Assembly (NCBI RefSeq): GCF_029667115.1
Contig: NZ_JARUIU010000003.1
Span: forward strand, 186,001 to 250,000
DNA: 64,000 nucleotides
Source of the DNA: Jeotgalibacillus sp. ET6
Lineage (GTDB): Bacteria; Bacillota; Bacilli; Bacillales; Jeotgalibacillaceae
Direction of reading: 5' to 3'
Shown here: piece by piece, positions 51,440 through 60,993 of the stretch
Layout: each line of letters starts with the position of its first letter
Position numbering within the stretch: the stretch's first letter is position 1
Translations under genes and position numbers: made by a program
Notes under the pieces: model-generated
What the model saw: only the letters and a program-made list of their open reading frames with translations
Database searches by the model: none
What the model was told of the DNA's origin: nothing

Positions 51440-52302
51440 ATTAAAACCTCTTCAGCAAAAGACTTATTGATAAAATCGATTGAAGTGTATTTATTTTGAA
51501 TACGAACTATATCTAATCGGTTGGTCCTTGTAAACACAACAGGGAATCCCTCTTTCACCAGATTTTCGACTATTTCCACTATTTCGCTCTGAGAAAATTG
51601 AAAGACTCTGCCTAATAATTCAGGTGAATATACTAATTCATTTATACTAAGTTCGTTTTTATCATGCTTTTCCATATATATGAGAAGTACAGTGTAGATA
51701 AGATTTAAACTAAAATTACTGATTGTCATCTTCGTATAATTTGTTTTAATCGTTTGAGCTAGCAAACCTAATTCCTCAAAAGGGCTCCTAATCACGTCTT
51801 CCGGAGTTGCGTCTTTGAAGTTTTTTGGTAAGTATGTTGCTATCAAGCAATCAATATCTCTTCTTTGGGAGTTTATTGAAACTTTTCTTTTGAATTTTTC
51901 TTCCACCCAATTTTCAAGCTCTTTTGATAATGAAGCTTTATCAAAGACTTCTTCGTTATACACATTAAAGAACCAGTACCACGTAGTCGCTACATTAATA
52001 TCGGTTACTAACAAATAATGTAGTAAACCTTTAGTGAAGTTCTTTTGTAGATGTGGATCTTTCTTTAAAACAATTGAACCTTTATCAGTTAAATAATGTT
52101 CTATTTTGGTTTTTTTGACCTCGTCCAAAATTTTTGTAGCAGTCATCCAATATCTGACTGATTTAGCCATATTTTTACCTACACCTAGCTTTTCAAAGTG
52201 ATCATCTTCGTAGAAAAATCTAGGGTTATCATAAATTTCCCTCATTCCTTTATACAACCATTGTGGCCGCAAATAAAAACTTTGATGTTGACCAAATCCC
52301 AT
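51436..52302 (-). CDS. sspB: SspB-like DUF4007 protein (DNA nickase of phosphorothioation)
   Basis: 288 residues. The DUF4007 opening is clear: GFGQHQSFYLRPQWLYKGM at 2-20, then EKLGVGKNMAKSVRYWMTA near 37-55. The middle holds VTDINVATTWYWFFNVYN, also typical. DUF4007 proteins in Ssp modules act as the nicking subunit that opens one strand for sulfur insertion. Start at 52302 has only a weak GTTGG site, and a possible -10 box (TATACT on the minus strand at about 52317-52322) suggests a promoter for sspBC after the dptFGH terminator. Confidence 0.75.
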   Translation of the reverse strand: MGFGQHQSFYLRPQWLYKGMREIYDNPRFFYEDDHFEKLGVGKNMAKSVRYWMTATKILDEVKKTKIEHYLTDKGSIVLKKDPHLQKNFTKGLLHYLLVTDINVATTWYWFFNVYNEEVFDKASLSKELENWVEEKFKRKVSINSQRRDIDCLIATYLPKNFKDATPEDVIRSPFEELGLLAQTIKTNYTKMTISNFSLNLIYTVLLIYMEKHDKNELSINELVYSPELLGRVFQFSQSEIVEIVENLVKEGFPVVFTRTNRLDIVRIQNKYTSIDFINKSFAEEVLI

Positions 52303-52379
52303 TTTATTACCAACTTTCTAGTATACTTGATTATCGTTACTGGAAGCTTTTCTCCAGAAGTGTTTTTTCTGAAAAGAAT

Positions 52380-52405
52380 GCACCTAGATAATGTAATCTA
52401 GATGC
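52380..52405 (-). terminator. Hairpin after dptH
   Basis: GCACCTAGAT (52380-52389) pairs with ATCTAGATGC (52396-52405) with one mismatch. On the minus strand ATTCTTTTC follows, a weak U run. It may separate dptFGH from sspBC or only dampen read-through. Confidence 0.5.
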
Positions 52406-52420
52406 ATCTTTTGAAGAAGA

Positions 52421-55400
52421 TCAGTTACTCATAAAATATTTTAATAAAGCTCGCTTAACTACAGGAGTCAAGAATGGACTTTTTCCTCTTGTTACTTTCT
52501 GACTTGAGGTTTTAGCTAGGAAATCGCCTTTACCACCTAAGTTCTCTGCGCCGCCTTCTCCTAAGATAACAGATGACGCTATTGAATCAGTAGCTCTTAA
52601 AGCTAGTCTAGCACCAAGGTTATTTCTTATATTTGTATTAATAATATCCGACTTAGGATTTTGAGTACAAATGATTAAATGAATCCCTGCAGCTCTAGCT
52701 TTTTGGCCCAATCTTAGAATAGCATTTTCTACCTGATTAGCTATTTCTTTTTCTTGGCTCATAAAATCGGCAAATTCGTCAAATACTACAACAATTCTTG
52801 GCATGTTAATACCTGTAGCTTCGATGTACTCATCTAAATTACTAGCAAATTCCTTTTTAAACAAACCATAACGTTTTTCCATTTCTTCAACAAGATTATT
52901 GAGGGTCAGAACAGCCTCATCTATCCCTGTTACAACAGAATGGGTATGTGGTAAGTCCTCGTATATCGAAAATTCTACTTGTTTAGGATCAATAAACACA
53001 AATTGCAATTTTGAAGGATCATAAAAACACATCGTCCCTAATATAATTGCATTAAGTGTAACACTCTTACCACTACCTGTAGTGCCTCCAGTCAATAAAT
53101 GTGGTGTAGTAGGATCTGAAAGATCAATGTACGTTACATTGTTTAGTGGATCAATCCCTAATGGAGCAACTAAGTTTGTTTTCTTTACAATACCACTCAA
53201 TTGCTCTCTAGCTATTTTCATAAATTCTTCAAAATAAACTGTCTCCGGTTCTTCCCGTACAATATCAATATTTAACCCATGCCTATCTATAAACATGTTG
53301 GGTTCTTGATCCAACTGTAGCCAAATTTGAATCCTTGATTTTGTTTTCATAATTTTTTCAGGAGGAATAGACTTTGGAAATGAAAGATTAAACCGAATCA
53401 CACTTGAACCGACAATTATTTCTTTAACTTTGACATTGTAATTAAGCTGGTTGTAATTTGTTTCTATCACAGATACATATTTCCTTTTCAGCTCTGTGTG
53501 ATCTTTCTCACTATTTTCTTTCGGATTTTGGACTCCCTTTAGTGCAAGTTCTTCAGGAAATACATTGAGTTCTTGTTCTAGAGGTGGACCATTATTACCA
53601 GTCTCGTCATCATTGTCTTCAGGAAGTTTTTTCTCCTCGTAACCTGTATCTTCATTCTGATCAACACTCGGTGGCTTAGAAGCTTCCTCCTCTTCATCTA
53701 TCTCCTCTTTGTGGTTTTTCATGACCAAGCTTTCCGAAAAGCTTTGATCGGGTTCTGAAAGTTCTTCGTAGTCAGGCTCAGTTATATACGTTGCACCTAA
53801 CTCACTTAATATGAAGGTTCGATTATAAATAAAATTCGTATGCTCACCATCTAAAAGGTCTTTATAAACATTCTCCTGAACCATTTCATAAGAATTCTCA
53901 TAAAGGTTAGATGTGTAGCAATAAGCATCTATTGATGTATCAATATCTACTTTAATAGTACTAACTTCTGCACTCTGCAATTTTCTTAACAGGTGTGCTT
54001 GTTCAGGGCTATACGTTTCTTTTTCAATAAAGTAGTGTACTAGTTCGTTTCTCCAATATTCAGCATCCGCTTTATTTTTAGTGAAATCGAATAGATTTTC
54101 GTATAGCTTCTTTCCGGACTCTATTTGTTTTATAGCATCATACCGTTCTCTCTCGAATATTGATTGGCTAACAAATTTCAACTCTAATAATTCAAAGTTT
54201 AACGAGATTTCACCGTTATCTTCATGCAAAGTAGTAATCACAAGGTCAGGCCTTCTTTTGTTTTTACCGAACCATGGAAGCTCATCACATGTGGCCCATA
54301 CTTGGAAGCTGCTTGATTCTTTCGAACGATGTTTTTTGCTCAAATAGGTAGCGACCATTTCATGAGAATATTTTCCAGGTCCGATTGCTTTTAATACTAA
54401 GGCTCCAGAAATTGATTTTACATATCGCACTGCTTCTTTCACTTTATCTTTATCGATGTTATCGCTTTTTAAAACTAAAGAAAGCTTCTTAGTTAACCGA
54501 TCATAATATTCGTAATCTTGAGCATTTGAGTTCAATTTTTTAATATACTCTGACGATGAAACTATTACCTTATAGTTCTTATTAGCCCCAGCTTTGGATT
54601 TGTATTGAATAATCTGAGCTTTAGATGAAGCCTTTTCTAACAGGGACTTATCTAAATACCTATCCATAAACATAATCCAGTTAAAGTTATCATGCATATA
54701 ATCAATAAGCTCATTGTCTGAGAAATTTGATAAAGAAATCTTATTTTTTAGGACAAAAATCTCATCTTCCTCTAACATTTCTTTCTTTTGGAAAATATAT
54801 TGAAGCTGATAAAAAGATTTTAAAACGTTTGGCATGTATTCACTTACATACGATATACGTTTTAGTTGCTCAGTTTCAAGCAGAGGTTCTTTAAAAATCA
54901 GATTCAACCACTTGTCAGTTTTTTTGTAATCAATTTTATCAAACTCATACTTCACCTGATTACTTTGTCCAAAATAATCAGCTAGGATTACTAAATCTGC
55001 ATCTATCATATGAGCTTCAATTTGATTAGAAATGTCGTTAATCTTATTTCCAGATATTACATTAACTTCAACCACGGGAAATTTACTAAACCCCTCTGGA
55101 TTTGTAAACTCTTCTCTTTTTTTAATCCACTGATTAATCACTTGATGCATGATTGCTGCCTGTGTTGAATGTACTGTAATTTTAAGTTTATTGAGGTCTT
55201 TAAACTTTCTAAATAAAGAATCAATAGATTTTGTTATGATATCTGCACTTTGACAGTACAAAAATAATATATCTAAACCGTCTTTCGCATAAGGATATAC
55301 TTCAAAGTAGCTCTTAACGCTTTTCACTAGTTCTTCTGATAACTCATTGGACAAGTAATCCATGTTGTCAGATCGCTTAGTATTTAAAATAAATTGCCCT

Positions 55401-57448
55401 TCTCCAAGTACTTCGTTTATCTCTATTAAAAAAGCATCGTCTCCATCACTTGAAAAATATCTAGGAGCTAAATTTAGCGTTTTTTCATTTACGTGTTCTA
55501 AATAATCATCCAGATTTGTAACTTCTAACTCTTCGTCTTGACTGCGTTGAAACCATTCTTGTATTTGATTATCTAATACTTCAAACCTTGAAATATAACT
55601 TATTAACCGAATTGGATTTAGTAAAGTTAATATTCTTTCATGACTAAATCCTGACTGACCTGCTTTTACATCTAAAGAATCAATTGCTCCAATGTAATTA
55701 ATATAACGATATATATGATTCGCTACATCAACTGAAGTTGTAACGCCTGAAAGAACATCATCAAGTTCAGTTTTTAAACGATGAATATCTATCGAAAAAA
55801 CACCTTCATTAAAAAACTGCTTTAATATATCTACATAGTTATCTAGGAAAGACGAAAAAATATCAAAATGTTCCTGTACACCTGGTTCGTTTATGGATAG
55901 ATATCCTTGAACACGTAGCTGAATTTCATTTTTAACATCTACAAGTTCAACTTCGTCTTCTTGGAAATTTTTAAGGTAGGGGATTTTATTTTCAAAAATT
56001 GAGTCTTTAAATAGTTGAAATTGCAGCTCTTCAAATCCAGTTACCTTAAACTTTTCAGTTGCTAAAATTGTATTGTCATTGTTTATTAACAATAAATTAA
56101 AAGAAAGACTTTCATTAGCAGACTCGTCAAGAGTAATATTATCAACAGAATTCATATCGAATTCTATAGAAGGAGTGATGTTTGATATTTTTGATAAGTA
56201 TACTAAAACTGTATTTCTCATCTGCTCAGTTAATTTTCGATTGCTAACAGTTAATTTAAATCTTGAGCTTTTATCAATGAGTTCTAAATTATCATCTATA
56301 AGAGCAAATATTTCGTATTGTAAGGCATCTATAATATCGTAATAATCCTTAGGGTGCAGTAGCTTTTCCACCCTCCGAGATATAACTTTATCCAATTTGT
56401 GCTGCGATAACTCTTCTTCAAATTCTTCTAAGAATTCTTGAATTGCATCCGGATTAGAATTTCTATCAATTTCATTTATTCCTTCTTCTATAGTATTTTT
56501 TTCTTGCTTTGAAATATTCGGATTATTGTCTATTAAAGCCATTCTTATTTTTTCTGTTAAAGTAGATTTCGTCTTAAAGTTTAATGCTGCTTCCACTGTA
56601 GAGAATTCATATTCATAGGCTCCATAGTTCTTTTGATTAATAAACTCAACCATTACTTTTTCAAAATTTTGACCACTTATCCCATTCCATAGTTCATCTG
56701 CAAAATTATTCTGTTCGTGTGTTTCAACAAACAAATATAAGTTATTTAGTAACTTCTCTGTATCTAAGTTCCCGTTAGGTTTTTGAAGATTAGACAGATA
56801 ATAGTTATCCCGAAGTCTTTTAATTCCTTTAGTTCCAATTATTAATTCTTTATCTTTAAACAAATTCAATTCAGGTAAATTGGTTTGGATTTTTTCAATT
56901 ATTGATGGGGTATTTTGATTTAACGCTTTTTCAAGAAACCTCAGAATGAACCTTAATTGAGGTTCTGTTAATTTGCTATACATAGAAAAGAAATCACGTA
57001 AAGTATCAATTTCTTCTACAGCCATGTTATAACGCTCAGACAATAAGGAATATAAGCTGTTTAAACCTGTACTCGAAAGCAAATAACCTTCATCTATTGA
57101 AAATAGATTCTCCAAGCTCTGTGCTTCTGGAGTTAATTCATTTATAACAATAATAAGAGCGTGATTAGTAGATGTATAATTTCTTAACCAGGTACTAGTC
57201 TCATGCTCTTTTAATTTGAAGTGGTCATACCCATCTACACCCTTAATTGTTCGGATAATAGGGGTATAGAATGTGTCTAATTCCATTTGTTTTTGATTAA
57301 GTTCTTCTAACAGTGATAAAACATTTTTTTCAGTTAATCCACTTATTTTAATAAAGAGTTTGCTAGTGCCTTCATTTCTTTGATTATTAAAATGATCCAA
57401 TAAAATTCGATAAACCCAATTACCTAAAATTTCATGCGAGTTACTCAT
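52421..57448 (-). CDS. dptH: DptH/SspH-like FtsK-HerA ATPase (phosphorothioation-dependent restriction)
   Basis: 1675 residues, as expected for DptH. The C-terminal quarter is an FtsK/HerA translocase: Walker A GTTGSGKS near 1455-1462, Walker B VVVFDEFADFM with D1557, and a sensor-like HLIICTQNPKSD. An acidic linker lies at about 1235-1300. Before it, RRPDLVITT (D1068) and FELLELKF (E1089, K1091) form a PD-(D/E)xK-type signature. The N-terminal 1000 residues are helical. Overlaps dptG by 1 base (TAATG). DptH is the motor of the FGH module that attacks DNA lacking phosphorothioate. Confidence 0.8.
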   Translation of the reverse strand: MSNSHEILGNWVYRILLDHFNNQRNEGTSKLFIKISGLTEKNVLSLLEELNQKQMELDTFYTPIIRTIKGVDGYDHFKLKEHETSTWLRNYTSTNHALIIVINELTPEAQSLENLFSIDEGYLLSSTGLNSLYSLLSERYNMAVEEIDTLRDFFSMYSKLTEPQLRFILRFLEKALNQNTPSIIEKIQTNLPELNLFKDKELIIGTKGIKRLRDNYYLSNLQKPNGNLDTEKLLNNLYLFVETHEQNNFADELWNGISGQNFEKVMVEFINQKNYGAYEYEFSTVEAALNFKTKSTLTEKIRMALIDNNPNISKQEKNTIEEGINEIDRNSNPDAIQEFLEEFEEELSQHKLDKVISRRVEKLLHPKDYYDIIDALQYEIFALIDDNLELIDKSSRFKLTVSNRKLTEQMRNTVLVYLSKISNITPSIEFDMNSVDNITLDESANESLSFNLLLINNDNTILATEKFKVTGFEELQFQLFKDSIFENKIPYLKNFQEDEVELVDVKNEIQLRVQGYLSINEPGVQEHFDIFSSFLDNYVDILKQFFNEGVFSIDIHRLKTELDDVLSGVTTSVDVANHIYRYINYIGAIDSLDVKAGQSGFSHERILTLLNPIRLISYISRFEVLDNQIQEWFQRSQDEELEVTNLDDYLEHVNEKTLNLAPRYFSSDGDDAFLIEINEVLGEGQFILNTKRSDNMDYLSNELSEELVKSVKSYFEVYPYAKDGLDILFLYCQSADIITKSIDSLFRKFKDLNKLKITVHSTQAAIMHQVINQWIKKREEFTNPEGFSKFPVVEVNVISGNKINDISNQIEAHMIDADLVILADYFGQSNQVKYEFDKIDYKKTDKWLNLIFKEPLLETEQLKRISYVSEYMPNVLKSFYQLQYIFQKKEMLEEDEIFVLKNKISLSNFSDNELIDYMHDNFNWIMFMDRYLDKSLLEKASSKAQIIQYKSKAGANKNYKVIVSSSEYIKKLNSNAQDYEYYDRLTKKLSLVLKSDNIDKDKVKEAVRYVKSISGALVLKAIGPGKYSHEMVATYLSKKHRSKESSSFQVWATCDELPWFGKNKRRPDLVITTLHEDNGEISLNFELLELKFVSQSIFERERYDAIKQIESGKKLYENLFDFTKNKADAEYWRNELVHYFIEKETYSPEQAHLLRKLQSAEVSTIKVDIDTSIDAYCYTSNLYENSYEMVQENVYKDLLDGEHTNFIYNRTFILSELGATYITEPDYEELSEPDQSFSESLVMKNHKEEIDEEEEASKPPSVDQNEDTGYEEKKLPEDNDDETGNNGPPLEQELNVFPEELALKGVQNPKENSEKDHTELKRKYVSVIETNYNQLNYNVKVKEIIVGSSVIRFNLSFPKSIPPEKIMKTKSRIQIWLQLDQEPNMFIDRHGLNIDIVREEPETVYFEEFMKIAREQLSGIVKKTNLVAPLGIDPLNNVTYIDLSDPTTPHLLTGGTTGSGKSVTLNAIILGTMCFYDPSKLQFVFIDPKQVEFSIYEDLPHTHSVVTGIDEAVLTLNNLVEEMEKRYGLFKKEFASNLDEYIEATGINMPRIVVVFDEFADFMSQEKEIANQVENAILRLGQKARAAGIHLIICTQNPKSDIINTNIRNNLGARLALRATDSIASSVILGEGGAENLGGKGDFLAKTSSQKVTRGKSPFLTPVVKRALLKYFMSN

Positions 57449-59031
57449 TATTGCACCACCCCTGCTGCCTTTTCATAAGGATTTCTAATCATTGCAGTTG
57501 CATCAGAATACTCAACTAGAAGTCCATTGTGTCTTAATTTCTCTCTAAGAGCGTACTCATTCCTATGAAAATAACTAACATTTAACTTAGAGCTTTCATA
57601 TGTCCCATCTTCTTTAGCTTGAATTTCACCGATGATGAATCCGTACTTTTGATAAATTTTTTCTAAAAATGTGTGAAACTCTTCCTGAGACTGGGGATCA
57701 AGGTTAGCATAAACTAGTGCCTGGATAAATGTGTCTGACATATAGTACCTATATTTACTTCCCCTTCGAAAACCTCCATAGCCGCCATCCCTAGTTAAAC
57801 CCCTTACAATATTAAGTTGATGTTTTTTAAGTTGGTCTGAGACTATCTCTTTTACAGTATTAAATAGATAATTCATTACATCACTATAGGTTTTACATTT
57901 TTGAATTACTTTTTCGATTTTATTTTTCCTAACTTTTGAAAGTCGATTTAACCCCAATAAATCAATGATAATAGCGGGGTCATTCTTCCACACTGCTAAA
58001 TTATTTTCAACAAATTCCTTTGACGAAATTTTACTTGTAAAAGTATGTTTAAAATAATCTTCAAACTTATTCTTGATTAGAAGTTCATTATTGCTAAAAG
58101 ATTTAGAGGAAAGCTTTTGTATAGGGCCAACCTGGGCATCGAGGCAGTCAAAAAAGAAAGTGATTTTTTCATCATGAATTGTACTTTTTTTAAGCATATA
58201 GCGTCCTAGTTGAAAAGTAATAAGGCTGGTCATTAATTCAAATAACTCATATATATCAATGTTTAAATTGATTAATCTACTAAATTCCTCAGCAAATTCC
58301 TCATAAATCGGATCATCTGTTGTAGGTAACATAGGATATTCCCTGTTACTATCTAGTTCTTTTTTTAATGGATAATACTCATTATTTAATTTAGAATTAT
58401 CATCTAAACAATTTGTGATTTTTTTTACTACACCTTCAATCGCCTTGTTTTTGCTCAATAATTCTCTTAGTCTTTCTTCGATATTACTCCTTAGTAAACG
58501 ATTATTTTCAGTACCATATGATAACATTAGAAAATATAATTCCCCGCCACGAGCAAAGAAATTCCTCTCAAAACTATATGTCTTTTTATCATCTTTAGTT
58601 TGTGTTCTTAATTCAAAATATAGTAATGATTCATGTAAAGGGTAAAGTGTTTTAGCATACCAAGAGCGATTCGCTGGTTTCCCCGTTCCATCTGTCAAGG
58701 GGATTTCCAGATTGCGGAAAAAATCACGAATTACATTTAATTTGTCTTTATTTTCAACAACTTTATAGAGGGAGTCCTTTTGCTCCGTGGTTAAACTTAC
58801 AATTCCATCCTTAGAACCCTCTTTATTTCCTTCAAAAATAAACTGTCTAAGTCCCGTAGATCGAACTCGAGAATAATTTGATGCTGAGAAATCGTAATCA
58901 GTTCCTTTTAGAACATTTAAAAATTCCAGAACATATTCTGGACCCTTTTGTCCATCTCTAAATCTATGTCCCCAGATCTTCGCAGACAGTTGAGTTGAAA
59001 GCTCTTCTGGATTTTCTTTTTTCGATACCAT
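57448..59031 (-). CDS. dptG: DptG/SspG-like protein (phosphorothioation-dependent restriction)
   Basis: 527 residues, ATG at 59031 after AAGGGGGG. Between DptF and DptH in order and of the right size. No catalytic motif is evident; WGHRFRDGQKGPEYVLEFL near 20-38 and a C-terminal LTRDGGYGGFRRGSKYRYYM near 420-440 are the most conserved-looking stretches. Its part in the FGH complex is not known. Naming rests on gene order and neighbour identity more than on its own motifs. Confidence 0.7.
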   Translation of the reverse strand: MVSKKENPEELSTQLSAKIWGHRFRDGQKGPEYVLEFLNVLKGTDYDFSASNYSRVRSTGLRQFIFEGNKEGSKDGIVSLTTEQKDSLYKVVENKDKLNVIRDFFRNLEIPLTDGTGKPANRSWYAKTLYPLHESLLYFELRTQTKDDKKTYSFERNFFARGGELYFLMLSYGTENNRLLRSNIEERLRELLSKNKAIEGVVKKITNCLDDNSKLNNEYYPLKKELDSNREYPMLPTTDDPIYEEFAEEFSRLINLNIDIYELFELMTSLITFQLGRYMLKKSTIHDEKITFFFDCLDAQVGPIQKLSSKSFSNNELLIKNKFEDYFKHTFTSKISSKEFVENNLAVWKNDPAIIIDLLGLNRLSKVRKNKIEKVIQKCKTYSDVMNYLFNTVKEIVSDQLKKHQLNIVRGLTRDGGYGGFRRGSKYRYYMSDTFIQALVYANLDPQSQEEFHTFLEKIYQKYGFIIGEIQAKEDGTYESSKLNVSYFHRNEYALREKLRHNGLLVEYSDATAMIRNPYEKAAGVVQ

Positions 59032-59043
59032 AATTTACCCCCC

Positions 59044-60765
59044 TTATAGCAAGCTGATTTCGTCTTCTATAAACAATCCACTATCTGTGTCGTATCTTAA
59101 AATATTCAAGTCATATTCATCTGACTCACTTATACGAATCAATTCATTTTTGAACGTATCAATTAAAATTTCTGCCTCTTGTTGAAGAACATTATGTGTT
59201 CCCCCACCACTTGCCCGCATTAAAAATTCGAATACTGCGAGATTCATATCAAAAGCCACTTCACCTCTAACGTCCACTTTAAACTTTGCCGGAATTCTAT
59301 CTAAATCTTCTCTATTTTCTTCTTCTTCAATATTTATATCTCTGGCTCTGAATTGCTCATAAATCATTAAGTTTTTATTAGTTGCAAACAAGTACCTATT
59401 AGATACCTCTGTTAATTTACCTGAGAACACCCTATTCAACCCATTTATAATATCCTTTTTCAAGCTGGCTCTATTTTTTGGGTTGTTAAACATAGATATA
59501 TAATCTGATGTATATTCAAAAGGTAGAAGTTGATTTGCTTGAGCCTCGTTTTCACTATTCATCTCATAAAAATATTTTCTACGCAGCTTAGGAATCCACT
59601 CATTAATTATTTTATGGTCTTTTTCCATGTCATAATCTCTATACAGTGATAATTTTTTCTTAAAATAACCAAGCTGTAAATCTAAGGAGTCATTTATTAA
59701 CTTTCTGTGGGTATCTTCTGACTTTTTATCACCGTTGATATCCCCATTAATTATGAAATCATCAACTGAAGAATGTGAATACAATCCAGGATCTAATGAC
59801 TTAAATACTTTCAGTGCTTTCATTTCAGCAAATGAATTTTCATCGAGTCCATGCCCATAAAAGTTTTCATAATAGGGCTTCTTGGTTTGTTGCTCGAGCT
59901 CTTTATAATCAGCATTAAAAATATCAACACAAGTATATCCACCAGTTAACATATAGCTAATGTGAATGAGCATCTCTCTCATCGTAATATGAGAATCCAA
60001 AAAATCTAAAAGTTTATATTGTTCTACTAATTTATTACGTATAAATGGTTGGGAAGTTCGCTCATGGTTCATGTTGATTATGCAACGACTTTTCATAGAA
60101 CAATCAATACAGGCAGACCAGTTTTCTTCTTTATTCCATTCTTCAAGTACTCTTTCCACATAAACAGAAGACGTAACATTCAACAAATTATAGATACTAA
60201 AGTTTTCACTGTTATTATCATGAGATTTAAACCTTTTTGAGACATCAATTCTAAGACCCTTTAGATCTTCGTACTGAGATAAAAACTTGGTTAATTTCCC
60301 TTCATTTGCAGCTATTAAGTAATAGACATTTTTTTCATGATTGTTACTTATATATTCTTGAAGATTAGTTAATTCATGATATATAATGTCTTCTTTTAAT
60401 TCTGATAAATCTTTTACTATTCTAATCTTGCCTTTTGAAAAAACCACATCTACAATTCCCTCTTCAGGCCATTCCAACAGGTTTTCTTCATTAAAATAAT
60501 CATGGACTATTCTGCAGAGCCTCGTTTTTCCATCGCCTGCATTTCCAGTCAATATGATACTTTGAGGATTGTTTTCAAATCTTTGGATTAGAGTTTCTTC
60601 AATTTTAGTTCTAATGGTGAAAGAATATGTATCAGATTTATCAGGATCTATTGTATATTCGTCATAAATTTTCGAATGATTTGGTGACAACACATTATAT
60701 TGGTCTAAATACGACACAAAGGAATTTATGTGCAAGTTTATTCCTCCTTTTATTTTATTGATCAT
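59044..60765 (-). CDS. dptF: DptF/SspF-like P-loop ATPase (phosphorothioation-dependent restriction)
   Basis: 573 residues from the ATG at 60765. A TTG at 60735 with AGGAGG at ideal distance is an equally good start and would drop 10 residues. Walker A GNAGDGKT at 74-81 and the strand YYLIAANEGKL at 148-158 are the DptF hallmarks. C219, C222 and C228 (CIDC and SRC) may bind zinc. First gene of the dptF-G-H series; 12 bases separate it from dptG. The family is the ATPase of the FGH restriction complex. Confidence 0.8.
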   Translation of the reverse strand: MINKIKGGINLHINSFVSYLDQYNVLSPNHSKIYDEYTIDPDKSDTYSFTIRTKIEETLIQRFENNPQSIILTGNAGDGKTRLCRIVHDYFNEENLLEWPEEGIVDVVFSKGKIRIVKDLSELKEDIIYHELTNLQEYISNNHEKNVYYLIAANEGKLTKFLSQYEDLKGLRIDVSKRFKSHDNNSENFSIYNLLNVTSSVYVERVLEEWNKEENWSACIDCSMKSRCIINMNHERTSQPFIRNKLVEQYKLLDFLDSHITMREMLIHISYMLTGGYTCVDIFNADYKELEQQTKKPYYENFYGHGLDENSFAEMKALKVFKSLDPGLYSHSSVDDFIINGDINGDKKSEDTHRKLINDSLDLQLGYFKKKLSLYRDYDMEKDHKIINEWIPKLRRKYFYEMNSENEAQANQLLPFEYTSDYISMFNNPKNRASLKKDIINGLNRVFSGKLTEVSNRYLFATNKNLMIYEQFRARDINIEEEENREDLDRIPAKFKVDVRGEVAFDMNLAVFEFLMRASGGGTHNVLQQEAEILIDTFKNELIRISESDEYDLNILRYDTDSGLFIEDEISLL

Positions 60766-60945
60766 TTATATATTAGCCTCCTTATATTGTAATACAAACG
60801 TCATATTATTTCATTCGATTATGGAGATATTGCATTTTTTTAGTAATTATATGAACACTATACCTCATATTGAAAATTTTTACATTATGTATTTTATGGT
60901 TAGTATTGATTTTACAGTATGAATAAATTTAATTAAAAAAAGCCC

Positions 60946-60985
60946 GCAAACGAGAGCCCCTCTCTCTCATTTGCGAACCTTTTTT
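60946..60985. terminator. Bidirectional terminator
   Basis: GCAAA-C-GAGAG (60946-60956) pairs with CTCTC-A-TTTGC (60964-60974), with T run to the right and A run to the left. It ends the KTSC gene on the minus strand and marks the right edge of the AT-rich island. 60766-60940 holds only AT-rich sequence with no clear promoter. Confidence 0.75.
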
Positions 60986-60993
60986 CTCTTTAT

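Noticed and set aside
48101-52302. BREX type 4 (BrxC plus PAPS-reductase BrxP) instead of Ssp
   Set aside because: SspC resembles BrxC in size and Walker position and a PAPS-reductase gene is present, but there is no pglZ, brxL or brxA-like gene, whereas DUF4007 and the FGH module fit Ssp/Dpt systems.
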